Below, one piece after another: positions 1 to 15,700 of a DNA stretch of 64,000 bases; position 1 is the stretch's first letter; each line of letters opens with the position of its first letter. The stretch is from Axinella damicornis (taxonomy: Eukaryota > Porifera > Demospongiae > Axinellida > Axinellidae): NCBI GenBank assembly GCA_963931865.1, contig OZ007508.1:20420201-20484200 (forward strand), written 5' to 3'. Both the position numbers and the translations under genes were made by a program. The notes beneath the pieces are model-generated. The model was not told where the DNA came from and did no database searches. It was given only the letters and a program-made list of their open reading frames with translations.

Positions 1-3
1 TAA

Positions 4-1497
4 TTACAGTGCAGTCCATTGACCATCCTCTGCTGGGGCAGGGAGCACAGCTGACCCGCAGCCCGCAGTCACGCCAAACCCACTGTCAGTCCTCACCTGC
101 ACCTGGGCCTCAGCAAGGAGGAGGAGGTCCACCCACGTGGACAGTGTGCCCTCTGTCTCATTGCGTAGAGGCTTATGGGGGTATTTCTCCATGCGATCTA
201 CGTGCAGCACAGTGTTATCCAGGGAGCGAAATCGGCTCCCATACTTAGTCACTGCCAGGTGTTTGACCAGGCTGGAGTCCGTGGCCAGGAAGATGAGGCT
301 GGATGCACCCAGCCATCGATCAGCGATGGTCATTGCGCACTTCAGAATGTCCTGCCATTCCTCGGTCTTCCTGATCAGTTTTGGGTGGTTCACAGATTCT
401 TGAAGAGGGGACCCAGCAAAGCCAGTCCGTATGTGCACTCCAGTGTAGTTCCTCCCGTCCAGTCCCAGAACGCCCCGGGCAATGCCCAACTCAACTACTA
501 ACCTGCTTGTCATCTGGAACAGGTACCTAAACACAATTCCAACAATGTCGTCTAACTCCTCCGGAGAGAGGGTGCCAAGCCCGAATCGCTTCAAGCCATT
601 AGCGATCCACTTTTGGCCCGCGCTCTTGGTACCATTCATGAGTGCATTGGGCTCCAGATTTGTTGCCAAGATCACTTTTGGCCAAACTACCCCTTCAATG
701 ATATTGAGCGTGTTGTTCACATCTTCCAGCGCCATATCAATCCCAATGCCGCCTAGAACACTGAACATATGCAGATAAATTACATCATCGTAGCTGTCAT
801 ATGAGTCGGTGAAGTTTCCGTCCGGATCATCACCATAATAGTATTCCAGCATAGGGTTCCACAGGTTGGGGTCAGTAACCCAGTTGATGGTATTCGGCGT
901 GAGGTAGACCTGCTCTCCAGAGCTCCAGTTCAGGAGCAGTCTTCGCTTACTGAACATGGCCAGTAGCAAGGAATAGGTGATGCCTTTCAGGCGGTCAGCC
1001 AGCCCGCCACAGTAGTTGGACACGTCACACTGCCATACAAGGACGTGCTTGTCGTCCCTTGCCGTGGCCCTCTTATGGAAGATGGCATACTCAGCCAAAC
1101 TCTGCACAAATCTGCCATACCTTTTTGGCAGCAGGCCGTCATCCCCAGGGTGGCAGGCGAGAGGGAGTCTGTGCAATGCTCTCTCAAGTTGCTGGGCACT
1201 GACGATGGAATGTTCTTCCTCAGGCCTACCTCCATCCTCACTGAGCGTTCTCTTCATCACTGACTCCATCTTTGGCGGCAGTTGTTCAGCACTGATGAAT
1301 GCTTCCCCGAAGAGTCGCCATTCTACCCGCCTCTCCACCCACCGGCCCTTATCTCTGGGCCACAGCAGCCACCCGGACAACCACCCAAGAGACACCGCTG
1401 CTGCGACCAAACAAAGGGTAAACAGCAGCCTCGGGCTCAGCATGCAGACACTTCGCCTTCTCTTCGCAGCGTCATGGTGCGAGAAGGGTAGTCCCAT
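4..1497 (-). CDS. Type II membrane fucosyltransferase-like protein
   Basis: The 497-residue frame is uninterrupted, so the gene appears to be single-exon. It opens with a short basic cytoplasmic tail (residues 1-20) and one hydrophobic signal-anchor (about 24-46), the usual Golgi type II topology. The lumenal part has GGLADRLKG near residue 164, a GVHIRTGF segment near 353 and a C-terminal TDSGFG segment. These match the GDP-binding GGxxDR and HxRxG patterns shared by GT-B fucosyltransferase families (GT23, GT37, GT65 and GT68 types). I infer transfer of a sugar, probably fucose from GDP-fucose, to a glycan or protein in the Golgi; the acceptor is unknown. Several N-x-S/T sequons fit a lumenal domain. 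A CAG/GTGAGG string near 97 resembles a splice donor, but the frame downstream of it still looks like genuine domain sequence, so I kept the intronless model. It lies 262 bp downstream of the ZZZ3 stop on the same strand. Confidence 0.7.
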   Translation of the reverse strand: MGLPFSHHDAAKRRRSVCMLSPRLLFTLCLVAAAVSLGWLSGWLLWPRDKGRWVERRVEWRLFGEAFISAEQLPPKMESVMKRTLSEDGGRPEEEHSIVSAQQLERALHRLPLACHPGDDGLLPKRYGRFVQSLAEYAIFHKRATARDDKHVLVWQCDVSNYCGGLADRLKGITYSLLLAMFSKRRLLLNWSSGEQVYLTPNTINWVTDPNLWNPMLEYYYGDDPDGNFTDSYDSYDDVIYLHMFSVLGGIGIDMALEDVNNTLNIIEGVVWPKVILATNLEPNALMNGTKSAGQKWIANGLKRFGLGTLSPEELDDIVGIVFRYLFQMTSRLVVELGIARGVLGLDGRNYTGVHIRTGFAGSPLQESVNHPKLIRKTEEWQDILKCAMTIADRWLGASSLIFLATDSSLVKHLAVTKYGSRFRSLDNTVLHVDRMEKYPHKPLRNETEGTLSTWVDLLLLAEAQVQVRTDSGFGVTAGCGSAVLPAPAEDGQWTAL

Positions 1498-1684
1498 GTC
1501 GACACACGCCTATGGCAGGTATGGCTACCCAAGGCATGCTCAGTAATTTGTTTATGAGGCACTATTTAGAGATTACGGGGAAGTCCCTAATAGTACCTGA
1601 TTCAGAGGGTGGGGCTGCCATAATTTAATTTGAATTTGTGGGGATCGATTACTGAGCTATAGGCCGCGCCTTCACCCTATGGGA

Positions 1685-1687
<3 letters not shown>

Positions 1688-1730
<43 letters not shown>
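1688..1730. repeat. Poly-C tract (about 43 C)
   Basis: This uninterrupted C run lies between the 3' end of ZZZ3 and the start of the fucosyltransferase-like gene. The length of such a tract is unreliable in assemblies. Nothing else is recognisable in the 1498-1759 gap. Confidence 0.9.
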
Positions 1731-1759
1731 ACTGACTGGTGACGGAAAAGGTATTATTA

Positions 1760-6487
<4,728 letters not shown>

Positions 6488-6609
6488 CTATGCTAATGCA
6501 TCATTCAACACGAAACACCATCCCACTGCACCACGTGGGCACGTTTACGGAGCTGTGTACGGACGTTTCCGGGAATATTGTCAATTGTCAGGACAGATAC
6601 ACTGAGAAG
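6488..6609. promoter_or_regulatory. Divergent promoter of ZZZ3 and the FAAH-like gene (122 bp)
   Basis: The two start codons face away from each other across 122 bp. The gap holds a CACGTG E-box (6532-6537) and an ETS-like TTTCCGGGAA. The ZZZ3 start codon lies within an ATGGCGG string resembling a YY1 site. Bidirectional use is inferred from layout. Confidence 0.65.
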
Positions 6610-8478
6610 ATGCTGGGGTGGGTAGTGACTGCAGTGGTGGTCCTCGCAGTTCTCCTGCGGTTCTGCCTAGCGAGGACGCGCGTGATCCGCGGAGGGAAAT
6701 CTCCTGGCGAGGTTCGGCCACCCATCCGAGACGTATTGGAGAACGCTTCAATGACCGAGTATGACCTCAGGTGCATGCACGCACCGAAGCTGACAGGGAA
6801 GTTGTTCCAGTTCATGATATGGCTCTCGTTCACTCGATTCGGCCGCATGGTAATTGTTCCCTCCATCATGCGAAACAGCAACTTGGATCGCATGGGGGGA
6901 GTTTATTTACCAGAGAAGCCTACCCTCTACCCAACCCCCCGCATTCCTCCGATGAAGAAAGATTTCTCTAAGCCTAACCAGGAGGTCATCCAGAGGCTGT
7001 TGGGAAATGAAGTGGGACAACAGCCATTGGGGTTTCGATTTCCAACTGTGGCTGATTACATTAGAGTGTTCCGATCTGGTGTGTGCACTCCAACTGACGT
7101 GGCTGAAGCAGCCGTGAATGCAATCACTAACTCCAACAAGATGAGCCCTCCACTTCGTGCCATAGTCGACTGCAATCGTGATGTTGTGATGGCAATGGCC
7201 AATGCTTCCACTGAGCGATGGAGGACAGGGAAGATGATCTCTCCTTTGGATGGAGTCCCGGTTGCAATGAAGGGAGAGTTCCGAGTTGAGCCATACGAAT
7301 TCCACGGTGGAGCAGTTTTTGTCCCGGAACTGACAAGAGGAGTACCTGGGGCTGTTATTGGTCAGAAGTTGAAGGATGCAGGAGCAGTAATCATTGGTAT
7401 TGCCAACCTCCAGGAGTTTGGAACGGGGACTCTGGGATCCAATCCAAACAAGCTCCACCTGACACCACGCAACCCGTACAACACGGGACACTATACCGGA
7501 GGCAGTTCGTCTGGATCAGCAGCGAGCGTTGCAGCAGGGCTCTGCCCCATTGCAGTTGGCACAGATGGTGGGGGATCAATTCGTATCCCAGCTGGAGTCT
7601 GTGGGGTCGTTGGCTTGAAACCCACCAACCGTTTCATTGATTCCTCAGGAGTATTGCCTCTAGCCTACAGTGTGTCCGCTTCTGGCCCCCTCTGTTCATC
7701 TGTGCTGGACACTGCCATTGCTCTTGATGTGATGTCGAAGGAAACAGAGGGCGAGGAGAAGCGAGCCTCCCTGGAAGGACTGGGAGAAACTAATCTGGAT
7801 GGTGTGACAGTTGGGGTCTACTGGAAATACTTTGAGGACGCGGACTGTGAGATTGTCCAGAAATGCAAGGCTGCAGTGAGCCAGCTACAGTCACTAGGGG
7901 CAACCATTGTGGAGATTAGTATCCCAGAACTAGAGGACATTCGAGTTGCGCATGCTCTTTCGATAATGGCTGAGTTTGGAAACACCCTGGCTGTCGACTG
8001 TGACAAGCACTTTGATGAGATCACACTGGAAACACTCCTAGTTCTCAGTGCAGGATACCAATTCTCAGCTGTGGAGTACATCAATGCCCAAAAGCAGCGC
8101 ACTCGTGCCGTAGAGATCCTGAAATACATATTTGAGGAGCAGAAAGTAGACATCATTGTCACTCCAGCCACGGCATGCCCCCCTCCCGAGATCACTCAAG
8201 ATTCAGTCCCTATGGGAATATCTGATGCTGTCTCCTCTGCCAAGCTCATGCGCTATGCCTTCCTGGCCAACCTTACAGGTATACCTGGCCTGGTGCTACC
8301 GGTGGGCTACACCAGAGCAGGGCTGCCGGCCAGCCTACAGCTGATGGGACAGTGGTACCAAGAGGGGATGCTACTGAAGGTAGCCTGGGCTCTGGAGAAC
8401 AGCAACGCCTTCCCACTGGAGAGACCTCAGGTGTTTTATGACCTGATTGAAGTGGCCTCAAGCTCACCTCAAGAATAG
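6610..8478 (+). CDS. Membrane-anchored amidase-signature hydrolase (fatty-acid amide hydrolase-like)
   Basis: This is a single-exon gene of 622 residues from the ATG at 6610. I chose that ATG because it places a hydrophobic anchor (residues 2-21) at the very N-terminus. The frame stays open upstream to 6469, but that stretch overlaps the ZZZ3 first exon and promoter. The amidase signature is complete: Lys221 in VPVAMKGEF, the Ser pair 299/300 in GGSSSGSA and the nucleophile Ser323 in TDGGGSIRIP. These form the Ser-cisSer-Lys catalytic triad of the family. By family knowledge it hydrolyses an amide bond, plausibly of fatty-acid amides (N-acylethanolamines), on a membrane. The region around residues 130-340 resembles the plant and protist-type FAAH branch as well as animal FAAH2, so I give no symbol. 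TTLL11 begins 167 bp downstream on the same strand; that gap shows no further feature. Confidence 0.85.
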   Translation: MLGWVVTAVVVLAVLLRFCLARTRVIRGGKSPGEVRPPIRDVLENASMTEYDLRCMHAPKLTGKLFQFMIWLSFTRFGRMVIVPSIMRNSNLDRMGGVYLPEKPTLYPTPRIPPMKKDFSKPNQEVIQRLLGNEVGQQPLGFRFPTVADYIRVFRSGVCTPTDVAEAAVNAITNSNKMSPPLRAIVDCNRDVVMAMANASTERWRTGKMISPLDGVPVAMKGEFRVEPYEFHGGAVFVPELTRGVPGAVIGQKLKDAGAVIIGIANLQEFGTGTLGSNPNKLHLTPRNPYNTGHYTGGSSSGSAASVAAGLCPIAVGTDGGGSIRIPAGVCGVVGLKPTNRFIDSSGVLPLAYSVSASGPLCSSVLDTAIALDVMSKETEGEEKRASLEGLGETNLDGVTVGVYWKYFEDADCEIVQKCKAAVSQLQSLGATIVEISIPELEDIRVAHALSIMAEFGNTLAVDCDKHFDEITLETLLVLSAGYQFSAVEYINAQKQRTRAVEILKYIFEEQKVDIIVTPATACPPPEITQDSVPMGISDAVSSAKLMRYAFLANLTGIPGLVLPVGYTRAGLPASLQLMGQWYQEGMLLKVAWALENSNAFPLERPQVFYDLIEVASSSPQE

Positions 8479-8645
8479 AGAATACTGCTGCACTTAAAGA
8501 ACTTTTCAGGAAACAATGTTATGCAATCCTTCAGTTGGTTTCACGTTGAGTTTAACATGAAGTATTGCTGCATTATTAAATTTTTGTGCTGTCTTAGTTG
8601 TGGGCGGGGCTCGCTTCAGCTCGTTTTGGGGTGGGGCTAGAAACA

Positions 8646-9848
8646 ATGTCTCGAGTACGGTCACGCCCGCTCACCGTGGAGACGTTCAGGGCTCATGCCG
8701 CAGAGGACGTGCTGAAGATTGCGCTGTCTGAACTGGGATGGAAAAATGTGCGTATAGCATAAGAGCCATGGTCCCCTAGCCCCACACTTTCTAAGAACCC
8801 TGGATCAGGCATATCAGTTCCAGAAACCTGTTTGATAGTGCTGCACATTTCCACTATAGGTATCAACACCTGCCAGTGCTAGCAGTGCTGTGTGTGACAT
8901 CTACTGGCGGGGAATTGGCCGGGATGACCCCCCCATTCCTGAGCGGAGTTACGTTGCCAGAATACCAGGTGGGGGTTGGATTATCAAGACTGTCAACCTG
9001 CATGATTATGTTTGTATATCCACAGGAATGTCCTCTGTGGGGCATAAGGCGGAACTGGCGAAACACATCAATCGTCTCCGAACGTTTTTTCCCAAAGAGT
9101 TTGACTTTTTCCCTCGCACATGGCTATTGCCTGAGGAGCAGGATCAGTTTGAGGCCTATGCACGCAGGAAGAGGGAGAAAGGGAAAACAATGACGTACAT
9201 CTTGAAGCCAGATGAGGGAGCACAGGGGGAGGGGATCTTCCTCTTCCAGAACCCCCGTGACCTCTGTACCCTGAAGGTGCCCTCTGTGGTGCAAGAGTAC
9301 ATCTCAAAACCTCTGCTGATTCGTGGGCTGAAGTTTGACCTGAGGCTGTATGTGTTGGTTGCTGGTCTTGATCCCCCTGAGGTCTACCTGAGTACCTCTG
9401 GGATGGTTCGGTTCTGCACGATTCCCTATCAGCCTCCGAGTGTGAAGAACTTCCATAAGACGTTTATGCACCTTACCAACTACTCTCTGAACAAGAGGAG
9501 CAAGGACTATGTGCACAGTGAGGAGGAGGAGGGGGGAGGAGAAGAAGGGAGCAAGCGGACTCTGACCTCTGTGTGGGCGGAGCTAACTGCACAGGGGTAT
9601 GACATGGATGAGATGTGGGGGAAAGTGGGCAAGCTCGTGGGACAGACAATGGTGGTAGTACTGCCCCAGCTGATGGTCGAGCAGAAGGCCTTCACTGTGG
9701 AGAACTCTCTGCAGCAGCCACTGAAAGGTTTCCAGGTACATGTACAGAGCGCTGCTCTTGATGACCACAGACGCATGCGTACCTCACCTGTGACACACAT
9801 TAGCATTCAAACATGCATAGTGCTGTGCGTAACTGTGTCCCCCCCCCC

Positions 9849-9879
<31 letters not shown>

Positions 9880-10808
9880 ACACGCACAATCAGTTGCTGG
9901 GCTTTGATATTTTAGTGGATGAGCTCCTGTGTCCACATCTGCTGGAGGTCAATGCTTACCCAAGCCTGCGTGTGGACTACGAACACCTTGTGAGACCTGG
10001 AGTGGTGGAATACCTCCCAAGCCCTGTAGACCTGGCCATCAAGCTCCCTGTTGTGAAGGACACCCTCCGCACCCTAGCAAGGAGGATCAAGGGGTGAGAG
10101 TACACCAGTACATTGATCAGGACATTAATTTATGCATGTGTGTTGGAGTAATCTAGCTGGGGAGGCAACTTGATCTGGAAGTTTCTTGAGGTAGCTAGAA
10201 TCTGCAGATTGGCTATCTGCCAATAGTATCTGTTTCAGGTAACTAGGCGGAGTGTTTTAGTGAACTTATTTTAGTGTGTTAATTCTTGCCTGAAATGAAA
10301 CCACTGATAACTTGCTGTTGTGTCATACATACTTTCCTCCTCACAGGGGTGGTGGTCTTCCTGAGGGCAGCTGCTTTGGCGAGCTGCTTCCCTCCAGCTT
10401 GGAAGACCTCGCTCACCTCAGGGTATTTGAGAGATGCGCACAGCTCTACCTACTCTTTGTGGGGGTGAGAGGAGGGGTGAAGATGGGACCCTCAGCATTC
10501 AGAACATTCACAAGGTCCTGTCATACAGAATTCAGTGATAAATTGAGCATGGTTATAATATTGTTTGTACTTGCAGGCAATGTGGTGTGTGCAATGCCCG
10601 GTTCACAAATGCTGATGTGGATATCCTTTACATTGACACTTGTCGTCGCCATGGCAACACACTGGAGCGAAATGCCCTCTCTCTGCATGGGTTCTGTCAG
10701 GCCATGCTGTCCATTGCCGGACGGCTGTATGGAGATGTTCCTGCTCTATCCCCGCTCACTCAGTTAGTGGAGCAGTGTGAGGAAGCAGTCGCCAGACAAA
10801 AGAAGTAG
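8646..10808 (+). CDS. TTLL11: Tubulin polyglutamylase TTLL11 homologue
   Basis: Six exons join in frame to about 506 residues: 8646-8747, 8860-8968, 9026-9735, 9894-10093, 10347-10514 and 10577-10808 (stop TAG). The TTL ATP-grasp domain runs from CDIYWRGIG through FFPRTWLLP, YILKPDEGAQGEGIF, KFDLRLYVLV and FMHLTNYSLN to LLEVNAYPSLRVDYE. The C-terminal block GVKMGPSAFRTFTR followed by VDILYIDT is characteristic of TTLL11. The family adds long glutamate side chains to tubulin in cilia and spindle microtubules. Intron 2 is only 57 bp and the last intron 62 bp. Intron 3 holds a (C)n(CA)n tract directly before its acceptor. An EEEEGGGEEG insertion lies in a loop near residue 220. It converges on AIMP1 about 2 kb away. 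Confidence 0.9.
9841..9884. repeat. (C)n followed by (CA)n
   Basis: About 25 C then CA repeats inside TTLL11 intron 3, ending a few bases before its 3' splice site. Confidence 0.9.
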
Positions 10809-10904
10809 CAGAACTGACTGCAACATTGTGTTGTTATAGCTTCACTTGGTTGTACAGTGAAACTGCTCAGTAGAAGACAAATTGGTGACAACATAATATA
10901 TATA

Positions 10905-10975
10905 TATATGGTATGAGCATCTGACTAGTATCCAGAAGGTCTTGGGTTCGAATCCCAGCTGGTCCCAGAATTTTT
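10905..10975 (+). repeat. tRNA-like sequence, probable SINE head
   Basis: A B-box-like GGGTTCGAATCCCAG forms a T-arm hairpin, preceded by a weak D-arm-like GGTATGAGCATC and a possible anticodon stem. The acceptor pairing is absent, so this is more likely a tRNA-derived SINE than a working tRNA gene. A (CT)n stretch follows. Other material in the 10809-12782 gap is listed separately. Confidence 0.35.
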
Positions 10976-11074
10976 TCTGTGGATTAATTTCTCTCTCTCT
11001 CATCACTTACTATCAAGCATGCCCTACTGAGCTTCAGTAATAAATCAGCCATCTCATAATATATATATCATTCT

Positions 11075-11165
11075 TTGTAGAGAGGTCTTTGCCTCAGAAT
11101 CATATATTTGGGACCTTGGTAGAGCGGTCTATTGAATCTCTATCTCCACTACCAGAGGCCTTAGT
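11075..11165. repeat. Degenerate relative of the MITE at 28176
   Basis: Strings such as CTTTGTAGAGAGGT and TTTGGGACCTTG are shared with the interior of the TA-flanked MITE at 28176-28385. The terminal repeats are not recognisable. Confidence 0.45.
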
Positions 11166-11389
11166 ATACGTACAATCGTGTTTCCTGCAGGCTGGATGGG
11201 GGTCCATCACATAACTACCTTAGTGGAATATCACTCAGTTCCTATCGTCTGATATCACTGAGTTTCTTATGGTGGCTGTACAGAAGACCCCAGCCCTTCC
11301 CCAGTGACATGTCCTGATGATGATTGTAACTTAGTGAAAGAAAAGGAAAAGAATAAGCCCATAGCATGCAGCCTCCTACCATAATAGCC

Positions 11390-11460
11390 TCCTGCCTCCA
11401 TGAAAGGTCAGTACACTGCCTCAGGAGCATCAGATAGGCATCCATGTGGGAATCACAGTG
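11390..11460. repeat. Diverged dispersed repeat, copy 1
   Basis: This stretch resembles 11775-11845: both contain GCCTCAGGAGC, then GATAGGC, then AATCACAG in the same order. The nature of the repeat is unknown. Confidence 0.5.
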
Positions 11461-11774
11461 GAAGAGGCACATGAAAACTGGCCAAGGTACTATAGTACTG
11501 ATAATTGTCATATAACTACTAGCTATAGTGGCATTCCATGAAGAGAAACAACTTGGAAAAAGCCTCTAACTGAAAGTGTAAAGAAGAGCCTGGCAGTCTT
11601 GTAGATCATAATGATTATTAGCTAGCCAAGACTGCAAAAAAAAACAACAACTTTTTCACTGCATTTCTAAACATTCTGCATTTAGGAAACAAAATAGGCT
11701 TAACAAGCCTCAAAAAAAAAAAAAAAAAGAGGAAAAAAAGACAACCTAGCAACCACCCATCCCTCCGTGACAGG

Positions 11775-11845
11775 TCGGACACCGAAGTGTAAGCCTCAGG
11801 AGCGCTGGATAGGCGGCGATGACTGGAATCACAGGAGGCTAACCT
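11775..11845. repeat. Diverged dispersed repeat, copy 2
   Basis: Partner of the repeat at 11390-11460. A poly-A stretch lies about 60 bp to its left (11712-11728). A further tRNA-like string follows at about 11970-12030 on the minus strand, so this may be part of a SINE cluster. Confidence 0.45.
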
Positions 11846-12593
11846 GCTTTCCACCAGACACCTTTCTTTAGCTTCGGTGGTCAGATGGGAACCGGCGTAC
11901 TCCGGCTGCTAGGCGGGGAAGTCAGGAACCGGTGTGTACGGAGTGGCCCAGACTCGTACTCGGTTATTGGGGAGACGAACACTCAACCCCCAGGCTGCAA
12001 AGCAAGTGCTTAGCGAGTGTGCCATCCCGACTTCCCGCCAAAACTTGTTACAAATTCAGTATTTCAACCGACTGCTTCCGGTTGGCGCGCACTTGGGTTC
12101 AAAGGTTACGTATACGGCTATGAACGGAGGAGACACGGCCTGGGAACGAGCTGAGAGTGCAGTGCTAGCATGCTGGAGGTTTCATGAGGTTTCTTCGCTG
12201 TTTTGTGTACCTGTGGGCTCCTTTAGTGGCTGTAATTGACCTTGGCTGACAGGTGTAGTATACAGCAAAGAAACTGAGGTGAACCGGCTATTTAAACCGA
12301 GAATTTGAATCTGAGCAAGTGCTGATGGATATACCGGTAATCCAGTGCCAGAGCTATTATCAGCTCACTACTGTATTATCTATGATTACCGGTATACTTA
12401 TAATGCAGCTATTGCTTCCTGTACCTATAACCACCAAAGCGAGACTTAGTGAGTGCCTCACACTCACAAGCTAATAGAAGACGTCCCAAAGTTGCTCATT
12501 GTGAAGGACACCCTCCAGACCAGAGGTCTATCAGCTACCTCCACTATCGGAGGTTTTAACAATGATGTTTTAGGCTGGCAAGCAGGGAGGTCC

Positions 12594-12648
12594 CAACCTC
12601 TACCCAGGTCCTCTCACGGTTCCGTGTGTGGGCCTGGGAACGAGGCTA
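12594..12648. mobile_element. Short hairpin element with perfect 9-bp target duplication
   Basis: The right end GGCCTGGGAACGAGGCTA is intact and the left end (CAACCTCTACCCAGG) is diverged. The flanks are GGGAGGTCC at 12585-12593 and at 12649-12657, identical. Confidence 0.75.
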
Positions 12649-12782
12649 GGGAGGTCCATCACAATTAGCTATCTCAGCTAACTTCAATCATCACTTGGTG
12701 TCCAGTTCATGCACGCAGTACACAAACAAGCAACAAGAAGTGCCCCGAGCATACAAAACGTCTAAGTTTCTATCGTCTGATA

Positions 12783-15700
12783 TCACTTGATGCCGGAGTT
12801 CCTCATCGTGGCAGCACGGAAGACCCCCTTTCCCAGTACCATGAAGGGAATATCACGGTAGCATGCCACACCCTCTGCGTTTGTGTGGAGCTCCGGCTGC
12901 ACTGTTTCGAATATCTTCTTCTTTGGGTTAAGCAGTGCATCAGGGGAACCTGTGCAGGACCACAGGAATAGAAAATCTGCTGTTCACCAGTAACTGTTGT
13001 CCTGCTTGAAAAAAAATCTGATTGACTCCATTAGCAACCCAACGTCCCAAGGAAACCTAGTGTTCCATACTGGCTGTAAAATTAATTGGAGCCGTACAAA
13101 CTACAGGAGGCCACCGTCTCTCCTCACCTGTGTATCCCTCGCATGAGATACGCTCCCCAGGGATGGAGTCCGCTGGAGGGTCCAGGATCTCTACCTGATC
13201 CGGGGAACTAGCACACATCACCATTGCTTCTGAGGGGACACCACGCATTCTGTGTGTGGGTACGGGTGTGTGTGTGTGTGCGTGTGCAGGACGATGGATG
13301 CACGTGACTGGGAACGATGATCACTGAATGCTGATTGTGAGAGAGATCTGAACAGTCTTACTTCATGTGTTTCAAATTGCAGAGCATCATGACCAGCCTG
13401 TTCTACATGGGGAATAGAGTGCAATGTGCAATCAGCAGACCCCACCCCCCACCCCAAACCCACCCGCCCGTACCTGCATCTCCTCCACCGGGACGTGTTG
13501 AACTAGCCCACTGCACACATTCCTAGGCCGTTCCTCACCAACATCAACTGTGGGTCAGTGAGGAAGTAATAGAGGGGGAATTTGACAGCTAACAGCACTA
13601 CTGATCATTGTAGGTGCATTTCTGCGATGGAAGTATGGCTCGTGCTAAGAGTGTCTAATCACTTCACCTTCCTCCACATAGAGGGTGTCAGCATCAGGAT
13701 GTTTCCACGCTCTGAGGATCCTGCCAATCCTGAGGTCCAGTCTTGAGACATCCACGGCCCTCTCAGCACCACCGCCACCTGGAGTGGTCACCATAGCAAC
13801 CTAACAACTGGTAGCCATCCGCAAGTAACACCACTAGTGCTACTACGATACAACTGAATGCTGATCGAACCTCGACCGGCTGCTTTCTCTTTCTTTTCTC
13901 TCTCCTTGCTCTTCTCCTTCACCCCTGTTTCCTTGGGTAGTGGCCGCTCTGCTGGCTTGCGTGCGGAGCCCTTAGGCTCAGATCGCTCCTCAGACTTGGG
14001 GGGAACAGCTGAAGCTGGTACCGATGTGGGGACCTGTGCAACTGGAAGAGAGACCATACACACCTCATATGGAAAAGGTCACCACTAGGCTGTCCACTAG
14101 GCTGTGCTGTGCTGCCCCAAGTATTGACACTTATACTGTGGGGGATTATGTTTTTCGCAAGTTGAGATCTAAAATTTTAATGCCCGATCCAGTACCAGTG
14201 GCAGATCTAGAAATTTTGAAAGGGGGGTTCAGCAGGTTGGTTGGCATATACACAGCGCACGGCCTTCGGCAGTGCGCAGAGACGCGAAGCGGCGATCAGT
14301 CCTTGCGAAGTGGTGATCAGTCCGCGCGAAGCGCGGAAATTTTTTTATGTGTTCTTTTTAGCGATCAGGAAGCGCTCTCGTAGCATCTCTGCGCATTCTG
14401 GATACGTTCCCAGACGCAAAGAAGATTGACTAAGTAACCAGTAAGTATCGACGTGTGGGGCTGTTAGCTTCCTTTTCATCGTCGACGGATTACAACCACC
14501 TACGAGGCTACGTGGACGATTGAACCCTGCGTTATTGCTTTATTTTCTAATTATACGTATATACAGAAATTGATGTAAAATTAAAATTGTGTAGCAAGCG
14601 TAAACCTACCTAGCTAGCTCAAGATTATGTCTGCCTTCAGGCTTTCAGCCCGCGAACGGTCAAGGTAGGTCAAGGTAGGTAAGTTCAGTCTGGGACACCC
14701 CCTACTTATGTAATTATGAATTATGTTTGCGCAAGCCATACCAACCACAGCTACAATAATACTAGTTTATGTTAACAAGGGTCAAAAGGGGGGTTCGCTT
14801 GCACCCCTAGATCCGCCCTAGATCCGCCACTGAGTACTGGGATACTAGTACGGTACTCGGTAGGTGCATGTAGTAACACATGGTGTGAAGTTGCAAATGG
14901 TAATAGCAGCTGCTTCATCAAGAAGACCTCCAACCTAGTCCCTGGTGCTCTACCATGAGGCGTTACCCAAGTGATCGAGTCATGCTAATCCCAGTTCAGC
15001 AAGAGTTCCTTCAGCTGCCACTGCTCAAGCAAGTGCTACAAGAAGCGCAGATTGAGGCAGAAAAACAAAACTGTATGCAAGCGACCACCTTACTATCACT
15101 TCACCTAGAAAATGTGCTGATCAGAAACGATACATAATACTCATAGGACAGCAAAAATTAAAACCTCTAAATTTTGATGGCTCATTTCATCCTTACCCCC
15201 CCTCCTCGAACATCAAGGGCCACCAGCTATCATCCTTACCCCCTCCTCGGACATCAAGGGCCACTAGCTTCTCTTTCAGCCTCCCTACCTCCACCCTCAG
15301 CAGACGGTTCTCTTGTTCCAACTGCTCAGCCGCTGCCTGACAACCAAGATACCTGTTAACAAATTGCCTAGCCCTAGCAGACCAAAGCAACTCACGTTCA
15401 CAGCTGCAGTGTCAGGTTCAGCTGCAGAATAGAAACACTGTACTCAAATACTCTCCCCATAGTACTGTAGTCATCGTACTGTAATGATAAAGTCATACCA
15501 TCACTAGTGGAACGCAGGGAATTGTGGGGAGGCCCATTTATAGAGCTCAATCTTACCACCAACAGAACCCACCTACGGCCCAATGTGAAGCCAGAAAGCC
15601 AGTTGGAGATAACCAAACAGTGATATTGCTAAACCAGCCAAAGGGGGGTCAGGGCATCTTGACCGCGCTACTAAGGAAGGAGGGGGTGGAGCTGCTATGG

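Noticed and set aside
1016..1546. Plus-strand frame of 176 codons
   Set aside because: Antisense shadow of the fucosyltransferase-like gene.
10086..10096. TGA at the end of the RRIKG block as the TTLL11 stop
   Set aside because: The GTGAGAG is a splice donor; two further exons continue in frame with TTLL11-specific sequence.
10905..10975. A functional tRNA gene
   Set aside because: T-arm is good but acceptor stem and D-arm do not fold; more like a SINE.
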